NCBI GenBank assembly: GCA_054601695.1
Contig: BAAHQB010000327.1
Location: forward strand, 1-64,000
Direction of reading: 5' to 3'
DNA: 64,000 nucleotides
DNA from: Amorphochlora amoebiformis
Taxonomy: Eukaryota; Cercozoa; Chlorarachniophyceae
Part shown: positions 1 through 21,497 of the stretch, piece after piece
Layout of the letters: each line of letters opens with the position of its first letter
Numbering within the stretch: position 1 is the first letter of the stretch
Notes under the pieces: model-generated
Told to the model about the DNA's origin: nothing
The model's input: the letters and a program-made list of their open reading frames with translations, nothing else
Databases searched by the model: none
Translations under genes and position numbers: made by a program

Positions 1-1056
1 TGCTCCTAACCCTAACCCTAACCCTAACCCTAACCCTAACCCTAACCCTAACCCTAACCCTAACCCTAACCCTAACCCTAACCCTAACCCTAACCCTAAC
101 CCTAACCCTAACCCTAACCCTAACCCTAACCCTAACCCTAACCCTAACCCTAACCCTAACCCTAACCCTAACCCTAACCCTAACCCTAACCCTAACCCTA
201 ACCCTAACCCTAACCCTAACCCTAACCCTAACCCTAACCCTAACCCTAACCCTAACCCTAACCCTAACCCTAACCCTAACCCTAACCCTAACCCTAACCC
301 TAACCCTAACCCTAACCCTAACCCTAACCCTAACCCTAACCCTAACCCTAACCCTAACCCTAACCCTAACCCTAACCCTAACCCGACACCCTAACCCTAA
401 CCCTAACCCTAACCCTAACCCTAACCCTAACCCTAACCCTAACCCTAACCCTAACCCTAACCCTAACCCTAACCCTAACCCTAACCCTAACCCTAACCCT
501 AACCCTAACCCTAACCCTAACCCGACACCCTAACCCTAACCCGACACCCTAACCCTAACCCGACACCCCCCTAACCCTAACCCTACACCCTAACCCTAAC
601 CCTAACCCGACACCCTAACCCTAACCCGACACCCTAACCCTAACCCTAACCCTAACCCGACACCCTAACCCTAACCCGACACCCTAACCCTAACCCTAAC
701 CCGACACCCTAACCCTAACCCTAACCCGACACCCTAACCCTAACCCGACACCCTAACCCGACACCCTAACCCTAACCCGACACCCTAACCCTAACCCTAA
801 CCCTACACCCTAACCCTAACCCGACACCCTAACCCGACACCCTAACCCGACACCCTAACCCGACACCCTAACCCGACACCCTAACCCGACACCCTAACCC
901 GACACCCTAACCCGACACCCGACACCCTAACCCTAACCCTAACCCGACACCCTAACCCGACACCCTAACCCGACACCCTAACCCGACACCCTAACCCGAC
1001 ACCCTAACCCGACACCCTAACCCGACACCCTAACCCGACACCCTAACCCTTACCCT
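1..1056. repeat. Telomeric repeat array with variant repeats
   Basis: The first 520 or so bases are almost uninterrupted CCCTAA, so the chromosome end lies to the left and the G-rich strand runs TTAGGG outward. From about 385 on a variant, CCCGACA, is interspersed. From about 830 to 1045 the array becomes a regular 13-mer, CCCTAACCCGACA. Degenerate units at the inner end with homogeneous units at the tip is the usual order for a telomere. The array stops at about 1056, directly against coding sequence of a retroelement. Confidence 0.98.
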
Positions 1057-1568
1057 AACTCCGCGGCGATCAACCAATGGGGCACAAAGGATGCGCGGGC
1101 CATACCACACTTACAGACCTTATTTCAATGGGCAGACACAATAAACACAACACTCACGGCCACTTACATCAACACACGGGCGAACACCCTTGCGGACCGC
1201 CTCTCGCGTGACATCACTCTCACCCAAGCCGAGCTAGCCGAGATGCAACTTCTCCTCCATTCCATCCGGGTCACCAGACATCACACCTTACACTGTGTAT
1301 GCACCAGGGGGGGCATGCGCCCCCAACCCGGACCCTCCACCCCAAGAACAAACGAACCTTATTTTGCCTTTCCCCAACCCAATCAGGTCGATCACCTTCT
1401 CCGCCTGGCCCAATCCTCGGCGAACGACATAATCGCCCTCCTTCCCCTCTGGCCAGCTGCCCCATGGTTCAACAAAGCCGCGCAACTATCGGTCAGTAAC
1501 CCGCACCTCCTATCCCCGGGTGCCATCACCCCTTCACACCAATATGCTCCCTCACGCCCGAACTGGGA

Positions 1569-3395
<1,827 letters not shown>

Positions 3396-3399
3396 TCTA

Positions 3400-4115
3400 A
3401 GGTTTGTGAGATAATTATGTGGTAGGTGTAGTGTTAGCGATTCTACTGATAACGGTATCTGAGAATTGTGAGGAGGATTGTGGCGATAACGTAAGACATC
3501 TGAGGAGGATGATTGTGGCGATAACAAACGACATCTGAAGAAAGTGAGGATGATAACATGTGGCATTAACGATATCTGAGGACTGTGAGGATGATTGTGG
3601 CGATAACGATATCGAAAGACTATCAAGATGATTGTAGCGATGACGATATCTTCTGATTGTTAGATCATGTGTGAACCAGAAAATCAGGGATAGCGGTAGC
3701 GGCAGCGGTAGCGGTAGCGGTAGCGGTAGCGATAACGGTAGCGATAACGGTAGCGACAGCGGTAGCGATAACGGTAGTGATAACGGTAGCGACATAGTAT
3801 AGCAATGGTAGTCCATGATATGAGTTAGGCCCTATTAAGTAAGACTGGTTGGATTATGATTAACTTGGGGAGGCTCACCTCGATGCATTCATCATATGCC
3901 TGTGGCCCTATAGACTAAGACTGGTTGGATTATGATTTACTTGGGCTCGCTCACCTCGATGCATTCATCATATGCATTCATCATATGCATTCATCATATG
4001 CCTGTGGCCCTATAGAGTAAGACTGGTTGGATTATAATTAACTTGGGCTCACTCACCTCAATGCATTCATCATATGCCTCAGACCCGATTGACTAAGACT
4101 GGTTGGATTACGATT
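3400..4115. repeat. Three adjacent tandem arrays, no gene
   Basis: First, about 3430-3650 holds degenerate units around the core GTGGCGATAACGATATC. Second, 3684-3800 is a hexamer array of GGTAGC with GATAAC variants. Third, 3817-4115 holds about four copies of a unit of roughly 75-100 bp that contains AAGACTGGTTGGATTATGA. No coding sequence is supported. Confidence 0.85.
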
Positions 4116-4160
4116 ATATATATGTATATATATATATATATATAAATATATATATATATA

Positions 4161-4191
<31 letters not shown>

Positions 4192-4194
4192 ATG

Positions 4195-4236
<42 letters not shown>

Positions 4237-4242
4237 ATTGTG

Positions 4243-4288
<46 letters not shown>

Positions 4289-4375
4289 ATATGTGTATGT
4301 ATGATATTCATATGTATGTATGTATGTATATATATATATATATGGAGAGAGACTGTATACATATATGTACATATA

Positions 4376-4407
<32 letters not shown>
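4114..4407. repeat. (TA)n / (TG)n microsatellite
   Basis: This is a TA tract with short GT runs, lying immediately outside the left LTR. No coding sequence is supported. Confidence 0.95.
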
Positions 4408-4411
<4 letters not shown>

Positions 4412-4598
4412 ATGTTCACTCCGATACAACTTCTTGTCAATGCCTTGATGAATTCTGTGACTTTGGTTCACAAATAATGTTCATTCTTGAATATTCTACT
4501 TCTAGTTGTTTCTTGAACATTCTAGTAAGTTCTACGAATTTCTTACGAATTTCCTTCCCTTTTCTGGAACCAATAGGTAACATCTAGTATACATCACA
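4408..4598 (-). repeat. Left (3') LTR
   Basis: Read on the minus strand it starts TGTGATG and ends ACATAACA, giving TG...CA termini. It shares long segments with 9350-9541, including TTCTTACGAATTTCCTT (plus strand) and CAACTT-TTGTCAATG. The flanks are TA microsatellite, so no target-site duplication can be seen. Confidence 0.75.
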
Positions 4599-4619
4599 CC
4601 TCCCTCCGGCTCCGTCGTC

Positions 4620-7395
4620 TCAGTCGATGGAGTCAAACCTTACTATCCACCATGATATGCCCTGATTCTTGAGCTTTTGTCCTTGCATGTCTTGCCAAAC
4701 GGTCTCGTCATCCTCTGGGTCGATGGCGTACCATTTGCTTTCGAGTTCGTTGAGTTCTTTAAGCCATTCCATACATGGTAGATCCGGTATGATTGCATAT
4801 ACATGATCGTAATCATCCTCCTTGAGTTTTGTTACCAGTTGTTCCATATTGTTGAGCCCAACGTAGTTGACATTGATGGTCTTATCCTTCCAGTCATCAT
4901 TGAATCTTGTATCACCATTCGCATATTCGGTATCCACATCAGCGATATCCCCGATATGATGCCGTGCGGCATTTTTCGCCTCAGCCGTGAGGGTACACAT
5001 GCGTAGTAGTCGATCCCCAACGTCGTATTCCTTCAAATCATCGATGTGTCGCTGTGGATTCCTGCCTCTTCGTTTGTCGGTGACGATTTCGTAGACCTTT
5101 TTTCCGATGCGCCTCACAATCCTACATGGTGTAGACCATGGGTCCTCATGCTTCGCCCGTATCCTCTCGTGTATGCGTTGTCGCACGAGTTGTCCAACCA
5201 TGAGTTCGCGTCCATCGTATGGTATCTGTTGTCGAAAATGCATCCTCGCCTTCCTTAAATGATCCTTGCAACAGACGCGATGTGGAAATCCATCCCGATC
5301 CAAACCTTTCATCGCCGGTCGGTCACAGTCTGGCGCCATGCATATAGCCAATGCCTCACCTCCCTCCAGACCAGAGGTCTCCGGTTGAGTGAATATATAT
5401 ATATCATCGGGAGTCGCACCAGAGATCCTTGCCTGTTTGCCGAGTTCCTTGTGGTATCGTTCAATTTTGGACATCATTTGTGGCCGCCAGGATGGGTTAA
5501 TGATGAGTGGATTATCCGAGAAATCCCTCGTAGTGCAGCTTCGTTGTCAACACGAATAGCTGTTGGAACCCGTTCCAGACTTGATTCCCATTCACGATAA
5601 ACGTCTTCAATCTTGCGTTTAAAAGCTCCTGGATGGCCTGAAGCCTCACCGGTGGCCATCAATCGTTTACACCAATTTCGTCCGGTTGCAACATCGTAGA
5701 ATGTGAGATATTTGATCCCATCCCACATATATATATCGGCCAACACCAGATCCAAATAGCGTTCTGCATCAATAGTAGACGCCTCTTTGCTTTGCTTGCT
5801 TTCGCCCCTTCGCACAATCGTCCTTTATTTCGTCTGGCATGCACATGAGCGGAGAAAAGCCTGGACATCCGTGCGTTTGGTGGGCCAATAATATTCCTGG
5901 AGCCTTTCAGACATTTTGACCGCCCCTGCATGATCCCTGGTATGTTTGTCGTAGAGCAGCGCGACCCGTGATCTTTGTGGTATGAATACGCGCGTGCGAT
6001 TCCCAGTTTGTACTTCGATATGGGTGTCCAGCTGTTTCCATTTTAATCCATAGCGGTCATGTCGTGCCTTCAAATCCTCAATTTCGTCTTGAGTCGCCTC
6101 GTAGTCGCCGTGTTCATAAGCTAAATGCAAAATAACGTCTTGTCCATCCGTTCCTATCGGGTCATCAGGCCAAATCCTGGTCCAAAAATCCGCCAAATTG
6201 GTATCCCCCTTCGCGTATACAATGGTTCGCTGGTCGCGAAGGTCCTCGGGTTTCATTCGCATGGCCTGAAGGTCCTCGTTCTCCATGTCAAGTTTCCGGA
6301 ATATTCCCAGTAGTGGCCTATGGTCGGTGACAAGAGTAAATCCATGTTTGAGTGCCTTGAGCAGATGCCGGTAATGAAGTTGCCCTTGTGTTGCAGCCAA
6401 CAATTCACCCTTGGTAGGGCTGTACTTTTCCTCGTTGGGGTACATCGACGTCCCCAGGCCCGTATCACGCGCCCATGCTGTGTGAGTACAGCGGAGATGC
6501 CCTTCCTGCTCCAGTCGGTCCATAATTTCGTTCCAGTCGCGAATGGATCGAGAATGGCGTTTCGCAAAATCTTCCTTCGCCATCCCTTTAATAGCCTCAT
6601 ATGCCGATTGGTGTTCCTTAGTCCAAAGATCCTTAAGACTTTTAGCCCCCCGTGTTTCTTTGTTAGAAGTTCAGAAAGTTTAGAGGCTTCCCTGGCGTAT
6701 CTTGGGGAAAACTGCCTTAGATGCCACCCGGTAACCGCCAAGAATTTCTTCAAGTTTTTCTTGTCGGTCGGCCTGTCCGGCATTCCCGTTATTATCGCTG
6801 TACGACGGGGATCCGGTCTCACGTACCCATCCCCCACAAGATAGCCGCACCACTTGAGCTCGGTCACGATGAACGTACACTTCGCAACACGTATGGTGAA
6901 TCCAAACTTTTGAAGCCTCTCGAATATCACTTCAAGTACGAACACCATAGTCTTGATTTTATTGGTCCCAATCGCGTCATCATCCACATAACACCAGATG
7001 AATATCCAAAGAAGGACCGATGCTCCATCGCTTGTCAGCATTTTTTGCTTCCGCATGGAATATAAATCTCCGGAGATGCTGAGCCCATACGGTAGAACCT
7101 TGAACTGCCATTTACCGGTTTTCGTCGTGAAGGCTAATAATGGTCGGTCTTTCTTGTGTACAGGGATTTGAGTGTAAGCCTCCCGTTGGTCGAGCGAGCT
7201 TTTGTATCGTTTCGAAGCCAGCTCGTATATCATCTCATCGATGCGCCGAAGTGGAACTTTGACGCTCTCGATCATCCGGTTCATCCTGCGAAAATCGTGT
7301 GCCAACCGGAAGTATGGTGGTGTCTTCTTCTTCGCCAATACCATAGGTGTGTTATGTTGTGATGTCGATGCTTCAACTTTTCCTTGCTTGAGCCA
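4620..7395 (-). pseudogene. Ty3/gypsy-type pol remnant: RT, RNase H, integrase
   Basis: Reading from 7395 down, the RT begins with VEASTSQHNTPMVLAKKK and carries FRLAHDFRRMN, LPYGLS and the YVDD-type catalytic box CYVDDDAIG near 6985. RNase H follows in another frame, with EEKYSPTKGELLA and LVTDHRPLLGIF (about 6440-6310). Next come an HHCC zinc finger (H-x3-H ... C-x-C, about 5955-5825) and an integrase core with Asp in LVLADIY, Asp in RVDNEAAL and Glu in KIERYHKELG (5745-5440). A long C-terminal domain runs to 4620. At least three frame changes (near 6450, 5820 and 5475) break it, and the N-terminus with gag and protease is absent. Individual domains look well preserved despite the frame breaks. 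Confidence 0.85.
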
Positions 7396-9349
<1,954 letters not shown>

Positions 9350-9535
9350 TGTTATGTACACTCATACAACTTATTGTCAATGTATTGATAAATTCTGTGA
9401 CTTTTGTATATATATATATATAAATATATATTCTTGAATATTATACTTATATATGTTTATAGATACATTCTAGTAGTTTCTACTAATTTCTTACGAATTT
9501 CCTTTCCCTTACTGGAACCATACAGATAACATATA

Positions 9536-9541
<6 letters not shown>
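9350..9541 (-). repeat. Right (5') LTR, diverged
   Basis: This is the same length and order as the left LTR but clearly diverged, with a (TA)n expansion near 9405-9430. Its inner edge reads ...GTACATAACA on the minus strand, as in the left copy. The sequence just inside (TATCTTCCATG...) does not match a primer-binding site that I recognise. Confidence 0.7.
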
Positions 9542-10190
<649 letters not shown>

Positions 10191-10745
10191 CGAACCCCCG
10201 TCCCACAGTAGCAGAATGAAATAAGTTTGCTGAGTGGATCGAAACTTGGATTCTCGTCAATTGAACTCATCATTGATGTTGAATATTATTTAAAAAAACT
10301 AGCCAACGGTTACTTATATATCACTGAGTGTTAGCTAAGACTTGGGCTAACCTGCTTAAACCATGAGTCCAACGAATGTCTTACTCCCTAGACTCTGTAT
10401 TTTTCACTAGTTTCATCAAACATTTACAAATCACTAGCATTCTGCCAGCTCAGTGTACTCAGTTCCACCTAGACCACTGCTCTCAGACTGCCTACAACCG
10501 AATCAGCCCTTACAAGTCTAAGCCGCAAATTCACCAAACAGAATGTGGCCATCGTCCCAGTACTTGAGAGAATGGTTCACTTTCAACTGTTGATCAGGGA
10601 CACCAAAAACATATCAAAACACTTTCATTTCAATATGGACAACCAATATCTACACATCACTACATACGCACACATGCATACACACACTCACAATCAATGG
10701 CAATATCAACAACCGACATCTACACATCATTACATACGCACACAT
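10191..10745. other. Non-repetitive spacer, nothing recognised
   Basis: This is mixed-composition DNA without a convincing exon. A 62-codon plus-strand frame at 10376-10567 has no recognisable motif. A short CACACATACA-rich repeat leads into the next TA block. Confidence 0.5.
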
Positions 10746-10755
10746 ACATACACAC

Positions 10756-10788
<33 letters not shown>

Positions 10789-10793
10789 GCATG

Positions 10794-10839
<46 letters not shown>

Positions 10840-10852
10840 GTATGTACATTAT

Positions 10853-10914
<62 letters not shown>

Positions 10915-11063
10915 ATGGATATTGGCCTGGTCTTGATCCGGGTTGTGCTATCAATCGACCCAAACCAGGAATTTGTATATGTATATATAATATATGTATA
11001 TATATATGTATATTATATATATATATATATATTTATATATGTATATATATATATATCACACAT

Positions 11064-11127
<64 letters not shown>

Positions 11128-11186
11128 TAATATCCATATATCTACATATATATATATATGTATATATATATATGTATATATGTATA

Positions 11187-11270
<84 letters not shown>
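10745..11270. repeat. (TA)n and (CA)n microsatellites
   Basis: TA and CA tracts flank a 60-base unique island (about 10913-10972) that shows no coding signal. Confidence 0.95.
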
Positions 11271-11271
<1 letters not shown>

Positions 11272-11334
11272 ATTACGGTATGATACGTGCGTGCACATAC
11301 ATTATGGGATAAGGGAGTAGGATACAGAACTTTT

Positions 11335-11508
11335 CATACATACATGCTCGATTGATACATGCATGGTCGATTGATGCATACATGCTCGATTGATGCATGC
11401 ATGGTCGATTGATGCATACATGCTCGATTGATACATGCATGGTCGATTGATGCATACATGCTCGATTGATGCATGCATGGTCGATTGATGCATACATGCT
11501 CGAATGCG
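11335..11508. repeat. Minisatellite around GATTGATGCATACATGCTC
   Basis: About nine units of 19-20 bases alternate between two subtypes (ATACATGCTC and GCATGCATGGTC), followed by unique DNA to about 11600. Confidence 0.9.
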
Positions 11509-11599
11509 TGGGGGTAGTATGGGATGAGGGACGAGTCGATCCGAACGCGCGCCGCGGCATACATCATCATGTCGTGGCATTCACACTCACGTATGCTCC

Positions 11600-11924
11600 G
11601 GGTCTGATAGCTGTTTAATGTATGGGGTATTTCAGATCGCTAACGGTGGCGTGGCATTGACAGTGACGCATGCTCCGGGTTTGATAGCTGTTTAAACGCA
11701 TGGGGTATTTCAGATCGCTAACGGTGGCGTGGCATTGACAGCGATGGGTCTGATAGCTGTTTAAGCGCATGGGGTATTTCAGATCACTAACGGTAGAGTA
11801 GCATTGGCAGTGACGCATGCTCTGGTCTGATAGCTGTTTAAACGTATGGGGATGTCAGCTCGCTAATGGTGGCGTGGCATTCACAGTGGGTCTGATAGCT
11901 GTCTAAATGTATGGGATATTTCAG
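11600..11924. repeat. Acceptor-anchored minisatellite
   Basis: Four to five units of roughly 75-95 bp share GGTCTGATAGCTGTTTAA and TATTTCAGATCGCTAACGG. The last unit runs into the candidate exon at 11925, so TATTTCAG plus the exon start is repeated in each copy. Confidence 0.8.
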
Positions 11925-11973
11925 GTCGCTAACGAGTGGCGTGTCATTGACGGTGACATATGCTCCTCTCCAG
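11925..11973 (+). CDS. Possible single exon of an unidentified plus-strand gene
   Basis: Between a good acceptor (TATTTCAG) and a plausible donor (CCAG/GTCGCA) lies a 49-base open segment encoding VANEWRVIDGDICSSP. The composition is coding-like and the upstream copies of the same junction have lost the frame, which favours this copy being the functional one. I could not find adjoining exons or assign a function. Confidence 0.3.
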
Positions 11974-12054
11974 GTCGCATAGGTGTCCGCCAAACATACC
12001 TCTTCAAATATATCACCTACGTCGCTATCTCACTGCATACACATATGTGTCATG

Positions 12055-12055
12055 T

Positions 12056-12114
<59 letters not shown>

Positions 12115-12138
12115 ACATATTAGTGATATATATATTAT

Positions 12139-12187
<49 letters not shown>

Positions 12188-12457
12188 AATATACATATTA
12201 CCGATATGTAAATTATATTATATTTATATATATTATATACATATATACACATATATATACATAGATATTGTATATAGATATACATTTAATTTATACATAT
12301 ATGTATATATATATGTATTTATATATATCGATACGTATATATATATATATTTATTTATATACATATATATATCTATATATATATATATATTATATATATA
12401 TATAATATATTATATATATATATATATATCCCTAACGCCAACGCAAGCTGTGGTGTG

Positions 12458-12519
<62 letters not shown>

Positions 12520-12622
12520 ATGTGTATAGGTATATAATATATTTATATGCATATATATATATATATATATACATATATGTGTATATGTATGTGTATGAAT
12601 ATATATATATGTGTATATGTAC

Positions 12623-12705
<83 letters not shown>

Positions 12706-12765
12706 TATATACATATATCATATATATACATTTATATATATATATATATATATATTATGTGTGTG
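12055..12765. repeat. (TA)n block
   Basis: TA-dominated DNA with a single 30-base unique island near 12430-12460; no coding sequence. Confidence 0.95.
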
Positions 12766-12769
12766 TATA

Positions 12770-13077
12770 TGTGTTTAAATATAATGTGGATTACGATAGT
12801 TTGAGTTTGTGCACGTCGAGCGGTTGCATTATGTGTGTGTGTGTGTATATGTGTTTAAATGGAATATTACGATACTTTGAGTTTTCCTGGCGAAGCATTG
12901 TGTGTGTGTGTGTATGTGTGTGTGTGTGTTTGTGTATGTATGTGTGTGTGTGTGTGTATGTGTGTGTGTGTATGTGTGTGTTTAAATATAATATGCATTT
13001 GAGTTGTGCACATCGAGCGGTTTTTCCTGGGAAAGCATTGTGTGAGTATTATATTATATTATATTATATTATATATA

Positions 13078-13126
<49 letters not shown>

Positions 13127-13163
13127 CGTGTGTGTGTGTGTGTTTAAATAGAATATGTATTAC
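12770..13163 (-). repeat. Donor-anchored repeats of the exon ending at 13164
   Basis: Read on the minus strand, three further copies of the exon end and splice region follow the exon (around 13000-13040, 12850-12900 and 12775-12830). They share GCTTTCCCAGGA, CCGCTCGA-GTGCAC and the TATCGTAATAC junction, then TATTTAAACACACACA. Units are separated by variable (GT)n runs and one TA tract. Confidence 0.75.
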
Positions 13164-14918
13164 GATAGTTTGAGTTTGTGAACGTCGAGCGGTTTGTCCT
13201 GGGGAAGCAAAGCGACAATGACATTTTCAAGGTTTCCATTTTCACCCAAAGACATCACAACCTCCCCTTCGGCAGGCACGTTTGGATGCCTGAAGTGGGG
13301 TGTATATACGTGTTTGGATGCCTCAACTAGAGTGTATACGTGTTTGGATAGCTCAACTGGAGTGTATACACGTGTTTGGATGGCTTAACCGAGTGTTGGG
13401 ATGCCTCAAGTGGAGTGTATATACGTGTTTGGGTGGGTCAAGAGGAGTGTACATAGTGTTGGATGGCTCAAGCGGAGTGTATCTATGTGTTTGGATGGGT
13501 CAAGAGGAGTGTAGATACGTGTTTGGATGCCTCAAGTAGAGCGTATATACGTGTTTGGATGCCTCAAGAGAAATGTACATACGTGTTTGGATGGCTCAAA
13601 TGAAGTGTATGCACGTGTTTGGATGGCTCAAGAGGAGTGCATATACGTTTTTGGCTGGGTCAAGTGGAGTGTATACACGAGTTTGGACGGCTCAAATGAA
13701 GTGTAATTACGTGTTTGGATGGGTCAAGAGGAGTGTATGTACGTGTTTGGATGGGTCAAGAGGAGTGTATATACGTGTTTGGATGCCTAAAGTGGAGTGT
13801 ATATACCTGTTTGGGTGGGTCAAGAGGAGTGTACATACGTTTTTGGATGGCTCAAAAGAGGTGTTTGTACGTGTTTGGATGCCTCAAGAGGAGTGTATAT
13901 ACGTGTTTGGATGGCTCAAATGAAGTATATACGTGTTTGGATGGCTCAAGTGGAAGTGTATATACGTGTTTGGGTGGGTCAAGAGGAGTGTATATACGTG
14001 TTTGGGTGGGGTCAAGAGGAGTGCATACACGTGTTTGGATGGCTCAAAAAATGAAGTGTATGTACGTGTTTGGATGGCTCAAGAGGAGAGTATATATACG
14101 TGTTCGGGTGGGTCAAGTACATAGGTGTTTGGAGGGCTCAAGCGGAGTGTATATATGGAGATGGGAGCGGGTTGAGGAGGGGATGCAGGATGACAGAGAC
14201 GAGGATGGGAACGGGTTGAGGAGGGATGCAGGATGTATGGAGACAGAGATGGGAACAGCTTGAGGAGGGATGCAGGATGTGTGGAGACAGAGATGGGAAC
14301 AGCTTGAGGAGGGGATGGGTCGTACTTGGTGAGGTTGTGTGTGTGGTGTGTGTGGTGAATGTTGTGTTATGTGTGTGTGTGTGTGTGTGTGGTGTGTATG
14401 TGTGTGGTGTGCGTGTGTTGTGTGTGTGAGAGAGAGTGTGTGGTGAATGGTGTGGTAGTTGTTTTGACGTACCCAAAGATTTCCTTGATCATTTTGCGAA
14501 TCATGCGGTTGGTGCGGAGTTTTGGTGAGGAATGAAGGAGGCGCGTCTGGTTGTAGGCTGCGGGGTCCATTTTGTCGGGGTTGTTGTTTGGAGATTGGTT
14601 TTGGTTGAAAGTGTCGGTGAGAGTGCCGCTATTCGTTAGTGTGTTGTCTGTGGTGGAGGAGAGGTGCATTGGTGAGGGTTTGGGCTTAATTGGCGTTGCG
14701 AATGCGGGCATGCGAGGGAGTTGGAGCATCGCAAGCAGGGTATAACGTGTATTCGTGCAACGCGTAGTCGTAAGCGTCGTCGCCGATCTCGTCGCCGATA
14801 TCGTCGCAGGCCTCCTCTTAGGATTCCTCGCTAGCCCCAGCCTCCTCGCTAGCCTTCCAAACACAGCTGCCCTCGCGAGCGATGAAGCGACGAGCATGGG
14901 GACGGCTGATTGAGACAC
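13161..14918 (-). CDS. Putative eIF1A-like protein (two exons seen)
   Basis: Exon 1 is modelled at 14918-14473 and exon 2 at 13289-13164; the phases match (GG/G). The junction gives RKMIKEIFG/HPNVPAEGEVV, followed by MSLGENGNLENVIVALLP. The run K-E-x-x-G, VPxEG and GNxxxxV resembles the start of the eIF1A/eIF1AD OB-fold, but the conserved P-x-KFR-x-x-W block that should follow is not visible, so the family call is tentative. If the exon 2 donor (TC/GTAATA) is not used, the protein ends with a TAA at 13161. The ATG at 14918 gives an Arg/Ala-rich N-terminus like a mitochondrial presequence; internal Mets nearer the domain are alternatives. The gene is head-to-head with the ERV-thioredoxin gene. 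Confidence 0.45.
13290..14155 (-). repeat. Acceptor-anchored minisatellite in the intron (about 20 copies)
   Basis: Units of about 40-48 bases carry GTGTTTGGATGGCTCAAG (plus strand). On the minus strand each unit reads CACTCC-CTTGAG/GCATCCAAACACG. The real junction of the downstream exon is CACCCCACTTCAG/GCATCCAAACGTG. Each copy therefore repeats the 3' splice site and roughly the first dozen bases of the exon. Confidence 0.85.
14156..14450. repeat. Minisatellite (GGATGCAGGATG-type) and (GT)n
   Basis: Three to four units with ACAGAGATGGGAACAGCTTG are followed by a GT-rich tract. They lie in the intron of the putative eIF1A-like gene. Confidence 0.85.
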
Positions 14919-15106
14919 GTGTCCCGGACACGGTTCGGAAGCGAATAAATAAATATCTTTTAAATTTGTGCGAGCGGAAAAGTTCGCGGTGGCTGACGCA
15001 CGTCTTGGCTTCGATCGTCCCGTCGTCTGGCAAAGCGTGATTCGGTTAGCTCCCAGGAAGAATCATTGGTTCGAAGGCAAAAGTAGCTCCAGAGTAAAAT
15101 ACAACC
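14919..15106. promoter_or_regulatory. Shared upstream region of two divergent genes
   Basis: This is 188 bases between the modelled start codons of the minus-strand gene (14918) and the plus-strand ERV-thioredoxin gene (15107). It is non-repetitive, unlike almost all other spacers here, as expected if it holds both promoters. I see no specific binding site. Confidence 0.45.
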
Positions 15107-19894
<4,788 letters not shown>

Positions 19895-20559
19895 TACAAT
19901 ATGTATGCGATACTATGATGCGTGTACAAGCCTTCAAGTTCTAGGGCTTTTACCATGCACGCTCCAGTGACCTCATCGCTTCTTCCGCTACTAGTGTTGT
20001 GTGTCTAGCTACGTGAGGCTTATCTACCAGATGTACTAGATCTTACTGCTAGTAGATCCTACTAGCCTAGGCTGGTATTAGGGGGAGGCGCAGGCCTGCG
20101 CATGCGTGTAAGCTTGGTGAAATTTGAGGTACTTGTACTAGTTCTCAAACTGGACTAGACCTAGCCTATGAATCATGATCGCTGGTACATGTACTGTACT
20201 CACTAAGACTGGTGTGTACGTATAAACAATCTAGACAATTATGACTATACTATACGGAATTACGGATACATGCATCGAGTATGTCTAATGTGAATATTCT
20301 AGATATTGTGTGTCACATATATAGACCAGAATTCAGTATCCCAAGGAATCGATATACTCGGACTAGATCTAGTATAGATACTACTAGTAGAATCTAGAAC
20401 CGTTGTCAACGGACTCATTTTCGGAGTGTATGTGCAGATGTATGCATATGCATATATATATATATATACATATATATATTATATATATATGTATATATAT
20501 ATATAATCGTTAATAAAACATATATTTAATATATATACAATCTAGACAAAATACATGTA

Positions 20560-20602
<43 letters not shown>

Positions 20603-20860
20603 TTATATGTCATAAACTGACACAGGATATGCTACAGTCATGATCCGATATGTAAATCTAGATATTCAACTCATGATATGTAACCAGACTCAGTCATGAA
20701 TTATTATATATGAAATACAGTGTTGATACGTATATATGCGTACAAATTGTACTTTACATTCAGCTATGTATACACAGTGTCTGGAGTGTTACACACATAC
20801 ACTATGCCATGATACCGTATCATACATGTTCTTGCAAAGACATACACTATGATCATACTA

Positions 20861-20916
<56 letters not shown>

Positions 20917-20918
20917 TG

Positions 20919-20972
<54 letters not shown>

Positions 20973-21064
20973 TAGTGTATATCACGGTATACACATGCCA
21001 CTGATATATTTATACATACATTTACGTGTAAAATGTAATCTCCAATATGTTTATATAATATAAT

Positions 21065-21097
<33 letters not shown>

Positions 21098-21117
21098 AAT
21101 ATTTTTCTATATATAAA

Positions 21118-21215
<98 letters not shown>

Positions 21216-21218
21216 TAT

Positions 21219-21264
<46 letters not shown>

Positions 21265-21293
21265 ATATATAAATAACTTCTATATACATATAA

Positions 21294-21336
<43 letters not shown>

Positions 21337-21418
21337 TTTTTCTATATAAATATATGTATATATATATATATATAATATATATAAATATTTTTCTATATAA
21401 ATAAATAAATATAGATAT

Positions 21419-21453
<35 letters not shown>

Positions 21454-21490
21454 TACTGCAGATTTGATTAAGGTGTCAATGTGAGTCTCA
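19895..21490. other. Intergenic spacer with TA tracts
   Basis: The region 19895-20440 is unique and rich in CTAG-containing words (CTAGTAGATC, ACTAGATC). From 20455 to 21450 it is TA with TATTTTTCTATATAAATA segments repeated near 21090, 21335 and 21385. I see no exon on either strand. Confidence 0.6.
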
Positions 21491-21497
21491 ACGGTAC

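Noticed and set aside
14367-14472. Extension of exon 1 of the eIF1A-like gene beyond EIFG into Thr/His-rich sequence
   Set aside because: The extension is a translation of the (GT)n tract; the donor GG/GTACG just before it joins in phase to the next exon.
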